From NCBI GenBank assembly GCA_046729975.1, contig JBKPHS010000083.1, positions 1 through 10,718 of the forward strand: DNA of 10,718 nucleotides. The letters are read 5' to 3'. The position numbers and the translations under genes were made by a program. A model generated the notes under the pieces. It did not search any database. It was not told the origin of the DNA and saw nothing but the letters and a program-made list of their open reading frames with translations. Positions 6,580 through 10,718 of the stretch are shown here, one piece after another; within the stretch, counting starts at the first letter, position 1, and each line of letters starts with the position of its first letter. The DNA is from JBKPHS01 sp046729975. Its GTDB lineage: Bacteria > Actinomycetota > Thermoleophilia > Solirubrobacterales > Thermoleophilaceae.

Positions 6580-7321
6580 CACGATCGCCGGCCTCGGCGA
6601 CGGCAGCCTGCTCCTCATCCTCCTCGTGGCGCTTCTCCTCGGCCTGCGGCACGCGACGGACCCGGACCACCTGACCGCGCTCTCGACGCTCGTGCTCTCG
6701 GACGACCGCCGCGGGGCGCGCCGGGCGAGCGGGCTCGGGCTCGCCTGGGGGCTCGGCCATGCCACCACCTTGTTCGCGGTGGGGCTGCCGGTGGTCCTGC
6801 TCGGCAGCGCGCTGCCGGAGAGCGTCCAGCGGGCCGCGGAGACCGCCGTCGGAGTGGTGATCGTCCTCTTGGCAGCGCGACTCCTGCTGCGCTGGCGCCG
6901 CGGCTACTTCCATTCCCATCCTCACACGCACGGCGCGGTCCGCCACTCCCACCCGCACGCGCACGAGGGCGCCCACCAGCCGGCGCATCGGCACGGCCAC
7001 GGGGAGGAAGCGATCGGCCGCTCGCCGCTGGCCGCATACGGCATCGGCCTCCTGCACGGAGTGGGTGGCTCGGCCGGACTCGGAATCTTGATCGCCGGCG
7101 GCGCCTCCGGCGACGCGCAGCGAGCCGTCGCGCTCGGGGTCTTCGCAGCCGCCACCGCCGTGTCGATGGCCCTCGCTTCGTCGGCGTTCGGCTACGCGCT
7201 CGCCAGCGCGCGGCTCGAGCGGCGGCTCGCCGCCGCCGTGCCCGCCTTCGGGGTGCTCGGCCTGCTCTTCGGAGCCTGGTATTCGCTAGCTGCGCTCGAC
7301 ACCGTCCCCTACGTGCTTTGA
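6563..7321 (+). CDS. Nickel/cobalt permease, NiCoT/NicO-like, with His-rich cytoplasmic loop
   Basis: This integral membrane protein probably imports nickel for the hydrogenase. Numbered from CTG 6563 it has 252 aa. RHATDPDH at 29-36 follows the first hydrophobic segment (about 15-28) and resembles the RHAxDADH metal signature of NiCoT permeases. GLGHATTLFAVGLP (63-76) is a second conserved piece. Further hydrophobic segments are at about 58-80, 92-109, 157-179, 183-207 and 216-245. Residues 117-146 contain 12 histidines, including HSHPHTH and HSHPHAH, a likely metal-binding loop. The first ordinary in-frame start is GTG 6626, but it would delete most of membrane segment 1. The upstream residues (LGLDDTIAGLGDGS then hydrophobic) look like a natural N-terminus, so I start at CTG 6563 with GAGGAGG 6 nt upstream, overlapping hypF by 17 nt. 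Family certain at the level of metal permease; substrate inferred from context. Confidence 0.82.
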   Translation: MLGLDDTIAGLGDGSLLLILLVALLLGLRHATDPDHLTALSTLVLSDDRRGARRASGLGLAWGLGHATTLFAVGLPVVLLGSALPESVQRAAETAVGVVIVLLAARLLLRWRRGYFHSHPHTHGAVRHSHPHAHEGAHQPAHRHGHGEEAIGRSPLAAYGIGLLHGVGGSAGLGILIAGGASGDAQRAVALGVFAAATAVSMALASSAFGYALASARLERRLAAAVPAFGVLGLLFGAWYSLAALDTVPYVL

Positions 7322-7782
7322 CGGATAGCCCACGCACATCACCCGATCTCGTGGAGGTAATCCACTCGGGTTTGCGCGGCGCCATCGCGGCCATGGCGAT
7401 GACCGGGATGCGCACGTTCACCGTAAACCTCGGCCTGCTGAAGGAGGACCCGCCCAGCGCGGTCTTCCGCCAGAAGGTGAGCCGGCTGCTCAAGCCGTTC
7501 TCGCGCAAGCGGCGCGGAGCCGTCGTGGAGCTCGCGCATTGGGGCTACGGCGCGTTCGGGGGCTTGGTCTACGGCCTGATGCCCGACCAGATCCGTCGAG
7601 CGCCATGGGCAGGCCCGATCTACGGCCTGGCCCTCTGGGCAGGCTTCGAGACCGGCGTGGCACCCCTGCTCGGCCTCCGGCAGTCGCGGAGGATGGAGAG
7701 CTCCGAGCGCATCTCGCTGATCGGCGACCACCTCCTGTACGGCTTCGTGCTCTCGGAGATGCGCGAGACCCCGCGGCGCTAG
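7318..7782 (+). CDS. Small integral membrane protein, DUF1440/DUF6789-like (tentative)
   Basis: This 154-aa protein has several hydrophobic segments, at about 17-40, 70-88, 97-120 and 132-147. They are separated by a basic stretch (RQKVSRLLKPFSRKRR at 51-66). The pattern GLRGAIAAMAMTGMRTFTVN followed by ELAHWGYGAFGGLVYGLMP recalls uncharacterised membrane proteins of the YagU/DUF1440 or DUF6789 kind. This is memory-based and uncertain. The TTG start at 7318 overlaps the permease stop as TTGA, the same arrangement as hypB/SIS, so the two membrane proteins are probably translationally coupled. The region before TTG 7318 has no clear ribosome site. A GGAGGT at 7353-7358 precedes an in-frame TTG at 7372, which would give a shorter protein that keeps most of the first hydrophobic segment. 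Function unknown. A helper role for the permease or the hydrogenase membrane environment is only inferred from position. It is the last + strand gene. Confidence 0.75.
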   Translation: MTDSPRTSPDLVEVIHSGLRGAIAAMAMTGMRTFTVNLGLLKEDPPSAVFRQKVSRLLKPFSRKRRGAVVELAHWGYGAFGGLVYGLMPDQIRRAPWAGPIYGLALWAGFETGVAPLLGLRQSRRMESSERISLIGDHLLYGFVLSEMRETPRR

Positions 7783-7787
7783 TACTA
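7780..7787. other. Palindromic double stop at the convergent gene junction
   Basis: The 8-bp perfect palindrome TAGTACTA contains the TAG stop of the + strand membrane protein (7780-7782) and the TAG stop of the - strand VOC gene (7787-7785). Only 2 nt separate the genes, so there is no room for an intergenic terminator. I saw no obvious hairpin plus T-run beside it. Confidence 0.8.
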
Positions 7788-8195
7788 CCGCTTCCGGGCC
7801 TCCTGAATCAGCCAGCCGTTGCCGTCCGGGTCGCTGAACGAAAGGTACGTGCCGTAGTCGGCGCGCTCGGGATGTAGCCCGGGCGTCTGTCCCTCGGCCC
7901 CGAAGTGAAACGGCTCGCTGACCTCGACTCCGCGATCGACCAGCTCCTTTCGCGCGGCCTCGATGTCGTCGACGACGAGGTGCATCCCTTGGTAGGTGCC
8001 GGGCGCGACCGACGTGATCCCCGTACCGATGGAGATCGAGGCCGCCGATCCCGGTGGGGTCAGCTGCACGACTCGGAAGTTCTCGCCCGCCCGGTGGTCG
8101 ACGTCCACCACGAAGCCCAGCTTGTCCGCGTAGAACTCCTTCGCCCGATCCACGTCCGAGACCGGCACAACGGTGAGCTCGTACTTGAAATCCAC
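7785..8195 (-). CDS. VOC superfamily protein (glyoxalase/bleomycin-resistance fold)
   Basis: This 136-aa protein has the pattern of one vicinal-oxygen-chelate domain. The beta strand ELTVVPVSD (6-14) leads into the helix DRAKEFYADKLGF (16-28). A second module has MHLVVDDIEAARKELVDRGV (71-90) and closes with GTYLSFSDPDGNGWLIQEA (115-133). Such proteins act as metal-dependent isomerases, dioxygenases or drug/aldehyde-binding proteins; the substrate cannot be told from sequence. Candidate metal ligands are His72 and Glu132. The first strand lacks the His common in metal-binding members, so metal use is uncertain. The start is GTG at 8195, preceded on the - strand by GAGGAG (8205-8210). A nearby ATG at 8212 is out of frame. 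It follows the LLM oxidoreductase gene by 32 nt and may share its transcript. The fold is clear; the activity is unassigned. Confidence 0.9.
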   Translation of the reverse strand: MDFKYELTVVPVSDVDRAKEFYADKLGFVVDVDHRAGENFRVVQLTPPGSAASISIGTGITSVAPGTYQGMHLVVDDIEAARKELVDRGVEVSEPFHFGAEGQTPGLHPERADYGTYLSFSDPDGNGWLIQEARKR

Positions 8196-8204
8196 GCTGT
8201 CTAT

Positions 8205-8210
8205 CTCCTC
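8205..8210 (-). promoter_or_regulatory. Ribosome binding site of the VOC gene
   Basis: On the - strand GAGGAG lies 9 nt before the GTG at 8195 and decides for that GTG. The ATG immediately upstream (8212) is in another frame. Confidence 0.55.
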
Positions 8211-8227
8211 ATGCGCTTACCGAGCGA

Positions 8228-9148
8228 TCAACCTAACGCGCGGAGGCGGGGTGCGACCTCGCCGGCAAGGAGCTCGACCTGACCGGGGACGATGTCCACG
8301 GGCCAGAACACGAGCGTGTCGAAGCCATCCGCGACGTATCCGGCGAGCGTCTCGACCCACCAGTCGGCCGGACCGGCGAGTGGCTCGCCGGCCAGATATC
8401 CGACAGGTAGCGATGACCGGGGCGGCGCCGGCTTGTCGCCGATCACGCCCTGAAGGTTGAGGATTCGCCGGATCGAGCGCGGCTCGCGCCCCGCCTTCTC
8501 GGCGGCCTCGTCGATCCGCTGGTTGCCGGCGCGCAACTCGTCCCGTGTCAGCACTCCAAGCGACGGCAGCCAGCCGTCTGCCTTGCGACCGACGAGGCGG
8601 AGCATGCGCGGCCGGAACGCGCCGACCCAGATGCCCATCGGGTGTGCGGGCAGGGGGCCGGGACGCGCGTCTTCGAGGCTGTAGTAGCTCCCCTCGAACG
8701 AGACCGAGCGCTCGCTCGACCACATCAGCCTGATCACGTCGATCGCCTCTTCGAGCGCTTCGACGGACTCGCCCGCCGTTCGCCGCGGACCGCCCATGCG
8801 CATGATCACGTCCGTGAAGGCCCCGGCACCGAGGCCGAGCTCGAAGCGACCGCCGCTCAGCACGTCGAGCGACGCAGCGGCCTTCGCCATCACCGCCGGA
8901 GGCCGCAGCGGCAGGTTGGCCACGTCGGTGAAGAACGCGATGCGCTTCGTCTCCGCGAGCAGCATCGGGATCAGGGACCACGTGTCGAGAAAGCGGCTCT
9001 GGTAGGGATGGTCCTGGACGCCGACGACGTCGAGCGCGGCTTCATCGGCCGTTCGCACCAGCTCGCGGATCTGATCTAGCGTCGCCGTCAGGGGCACGAT
9101 CGAGATGCCGACCTGGACGACGGCGTTCTCGTCGCTTCCCGCCCCCAT
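8228..9148 (-). CDS. LLM-class (luciferase-like) flavin/F420-dependent oxidoreductase
   Basis: This 306-aa TIM-barrel enzyme belongs to the bacterial luciferase-like monooxygenase superfamily, whose actinobacterial members usually use coenzyme F420 or FMN. Visible motifs are VGISIVPLTATLDQIRELV (13-31), VQDHPYQSRFLDTWSLIPML (44-63), the helix-strand LDVLSGGRFELGLGAG (94-109), and RTAGESVEALEEAIDVIRLMW (123-143), followed by FEGSYYSLEDARPGP. WVGAFRPRMLRLVGRKADGW (174-193) and a C-terminal GFDTLVFWP strand (275-283) complete the barrel. The substrate is unknown. The frame stays open to 9211, inside clpB. I chose the ATG at 9148 because it lies just past the clpB stop (13-nt gap), and the upstream residues are Arg/Pro-rich read-through. 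No good Shine-Dalgarno precedes it, so coupling to clpB is possible. F420 versus FMN cannot be settled here; F420 is favoured by lineage. Confidence 0.9.
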   Translation of the reverse strand: MGAGSDENAVVQVGISIVPLTATLDQIRELVRTADEAALDVVGVQDHPYQSRFLDTWSLIPMLLAETKRIAFFTDVANLPLRPPAVMAKAAASLDVLSGGRFELGLGAGAFTDVIMRMGGPRRTAGESVEALEEAIDVIRLMWSSERSVSFEGSYYSLEDARPGPLPAHPMGIWVGAFRPRMLRLVGRKADGWLPSLGVLTRDELRAGNQRIDEAAEKAGREPRSIRRILNLQGVIGDKPAPPRSSLPVGYLAGEPLAGPADWWVETLAGYVADGFDTLVFWPVDIVPGQVELLAGEVAPRLRALG

Positions 9149-9161
9149 GCGGAGGTCCGCC

Positions 9162-10718
9162 CTAGGCGGCCGCGACCGCCTCGGCGGGCGCCTTGGTGAA
9201 GGCGACCTCACCGTCCGACGCGTCCACGATCACGCGGTCGCCGGCGGAGAACTCACCCTCGAGCAGCTTCAGCGCGAGCTTGTCCACCAGCTGCTTCTGG
9301 ATCACGCGCTTGAGCGGGCGCGCTCCGTAAGTGGGGTCGTAGCCGAGGTTCCCGATCAGCGTGCGAGCGTCGTCGGTGAGCTCGATCTCGACGCCGCGCT
9401 CGCGCACCCGCTCGGCGAGCTTCGCGACCTGCATGTCCACGATCTGCGCGATCTCCTCGCGCGTCAGCTGGCGGAACTGGACGATCTCGTCGAGCCGGTT
9501 GATGAACTCGGGCTTGAAGGTCGCCTCGATGCCCTCGATCCCGCCCGGCACGTTCGAGGTCATGATCAGGACCGTGTTCTTGAAGTCGACGGTACGGCCC
9601 TGCCCGTCGGTCAGTCGGCCCTCGTCCATCACCTGGAGCAGGACGTTGAAGACGTCGGAGTGGGCCTTCTCTATCTCGTCGAGCAGGATCACCGAGTACG
9701 GGCGCCGGCGCACCGCCTCGGTGAGCTGGCCTCCCTCCTCGTAGCCGACGTACCCGGGAGGCGCGCCGAGGAGCCGCGCGACGGAGTGCTTCTCCATGTA
9801 CTCGGACATGTCGATGCGGACCATGGCCTGCTCGGAGTCGAACATGAACTCGGCGAGCGCACGCGCGAGCTCGGTCTTGCCGACACCCGTGGGCCCGAGG
9901 AACAGGAACGAGCCGATCGGCCGGTTCGGGTCCTGCAGCCCCGCGCGCGAGCGGCGCAGGGCGTTCGAGACCGCCTCGACGGCCTCGTCCTGGCCGACGA
10001 CGCGCTCGTGGAGGCGCTCCTCCATGTGGATCAGCTTCTCGACCTCGCCCTCCATCAGCTTGGAGACGGGGATGCCCGTCCACTTGGCGACAACCTCGGC
10101 GACGTCCTCGTCGTCGACCTCCTCCTTGAAGAACTTGGTCTCCCCGACCCTCTCCTTCGCCTCGAACTCGGCGAGCTGCTTCTCGAGTTCGGGGATCTCG
10201 CCGTAGCGAAGCTGCGCGGCGCGCTCCAGGTCGGCGTCCCGCTGGGCGCGCTCCACCTCACGGTTGGCCTCGTCGAGGCGCGTCTTCAGCTCGGCAACCG
10301 CATCGACGGCCTGCTTCTCGCGCTGCCACTCGGCCTTCATGCCCGCGGCCTGCTCGCGCAGGTCGGCGAGCTCGCGCTCGATCGCCTCCTTGCGGGCGAC
10401 GCTCGTCTCGTCGGACTCCTTCGACAGCGCCTGCTGCTCGATCTCGAGCTGCATGATGCGGCGCTCCACCTCGTCGATCTCCGTCGGCACCGAGTCGATC
10501 TCGATCCGCACGCGGGAGGCGGCCTCGTCGATCAGGTCGATCGCCTTGTCCGGCAGGAAGCGGTCCGCGATGTAGCGGTCCGACAGGATCGCCGCGGCAA
10601 CGATCGCGGAGTCCTGGATGCGCACCTGATGGTGCACCTCGTAGCGCTCCTTGAGCCCGCGCAGGATGGCGATCGTGTCCTGCACCGAGGGCTCCCCGAC
10701 CATGATCGGCTGGAAGCG
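9162..10718 (-). CDS. clpB: ATP-dependent disaggregase ClpB, C-terminal part (5' end outside window)
   Basis: ClpB is the Hsp100 AAA+ chaperone that, with DnaK, pulls proteins out of aggregates. The frame is open at the window's right edge, leaving 518 visible codons. They cover the end of nucleotide-binding domain 1 (VGEPSVQDTIAILRGLKERY, then FLPDKAIDLIDEA) and the long coiled-coil M-domain (about visible residues 78-190, rich in Glu/Arg/Gln heptads). Next comes KWTGIPVSKL, then AAA domain 2 with Walker A GPTGVGKT (275-282), pore-loop GYVG (322-325), Walker B LLDEIEKA (345-352) and FKPEFINRLDEIV (401-413). The small D2 domain has YGARPLKRVIQKQ. The M-domain and missing protease-adaptor loop distinguish ClpB from ClpA/ClpC. 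The promoter and any heat-shock operator (HspR/HAIR or similar) would lie outside the window. It reads towards the LLM and VOC genes. Confidence 0.97.
   Translation of the reverse strand, partial: RFQPIMVGEPSVQDTIAILRGLKERYEVHHQVRIQDSAIVAAAILSDRYIADRFLPDKAIDLIDEAASRVRIEIDSVPTEIDEVERRIMQLEIEQQALSKESDETSVARKEAIERELADLREQAAGMKAEWQREKQAVDAVAELKTRLDEANREVERAQRDADLERAAQLRYGEIPELEKQLAEFEAKERVGETKFFKEEVDDEDVAEVVAKWTGIPVSKLMEGEVEKLIHMEERLHERVVGQDEAVEAVSNALRRSRAGLQDPNRPIGSFLFLGPTGVGKTELARALAEFMFDSEQAMVRIDMSEYMEKHSVARLLGAPPGYVGYEEGGQLTEAVRRRPYSVILLDEIEKAHSDVFNVLLQVMDEGRLTDGQGRTVDFKNTVLIMTSNVPGGIEGIEATFKPEFINRLDEIVQFRQLTREEIAQIVDMQVAKLAERVRERGVEIELTDDARTLIGNLGYDPTYGARPLKRVIQKQLVDKLALKLLEGEFSAGDRVIVDASDGEVAFTKAPAEAVAAA

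Noticed and set aside
8196..8227. Terminator or promoter in the gap between the LLM and VOC genes
   Set aside because: Only a ribosome site is visible; there is no hairpin with T-run and no convincing -35/-10 pair.
9149..9211. N-terminal extension of the LLM oxidoreductase into clpB
   Set aside because: The extra residues are Arg/Pro-rich, overlap the clpB end, and the ATG at 9148 gives a normal-length enzyme.
1..10718. CRISPR array, tRNA/rRNA, insertion sequence, phage or defence genes
   Set aside because: No repeat-spacer pattern, tRNA-like fold, transposase or terminal inverted repeats were seen; almost all of the window is explained by the listed genes.

Overview
The window is very GC-rich, with genes packed end to end, overlapping start/stop codons and several GTG/TTG starts. 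This, together with the gene content, points to a high-GC actinobacterium. The gene families resemble those of soil lineages such as Thermoleophilia/Solirubrobacterales or Streptomyces-like groups. That placement is inference from protein style, not from a search.

Layout. Positions 1-7782, all on the + strand, form one compact gene string whose core is a [NiFe]-hydrogenase maturation module. In order it holds: a 3' fragment of a DUF6084-type protein, a 340-aa uncharacterised protein, a hydrogenase maturation endopeptidase with an extra N-terminal domain, a 33-aa single-membrane-span microprotein (DUF6893-type), the GTPase HypB, a 405-aa tandem SIS-domain protein, the carbamoyltransferase HypF, a nickel/cobalt permease with a His-rich loop, and a small membrane protein. 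Neighbouring genes are separated by at most 16 nt or overlap by 4 to 22 nt, so one transcript with translational coupling is likely. Positions 7785-10718, all on the - strand, hold an unrelated group read towards the hydrogenase genes: the C-terminal half of ClpB (cut by the window edge), a luciferase-like (F420/FMN) oxidoreductase, and a VOC/glyoxalase-fold protein. The two blocks converge with only 2 nt between their stop codons.

How the genes fit together. HypF makes the thiocarboxamide precursor of the CN ligands. HypB drives GTP-dependent nickel delivery, the permease would supply nickel, and the endopeptidase trims the large-subunit tail after nickel insertion. The DUF6084, 340-aa, DUF6893 and SIS proteins are companions I associate with the aerobic, high-affinity uptake hydrogenases (group 1h/5) of actinobacteria; their roles are unknown to me. 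The structural subunits and hypA, hypC, hypD and hypE are not in the window, and may lie upstream of position 1.

The most interesting material is this set of uncharacterised companions. The SIS protein has a GmhA-like C-terminal half in which both residues aligned to the GmhA catalytic pair appear changed. The endopeptidase carries an unexplained N-terminal domain, and the microprotein carries the only in-frame TTA codon I found. The permease appears to need a CTG start. I saw no tRNA, rRNA, CRISPR, insertion sequence or convincing terminator.
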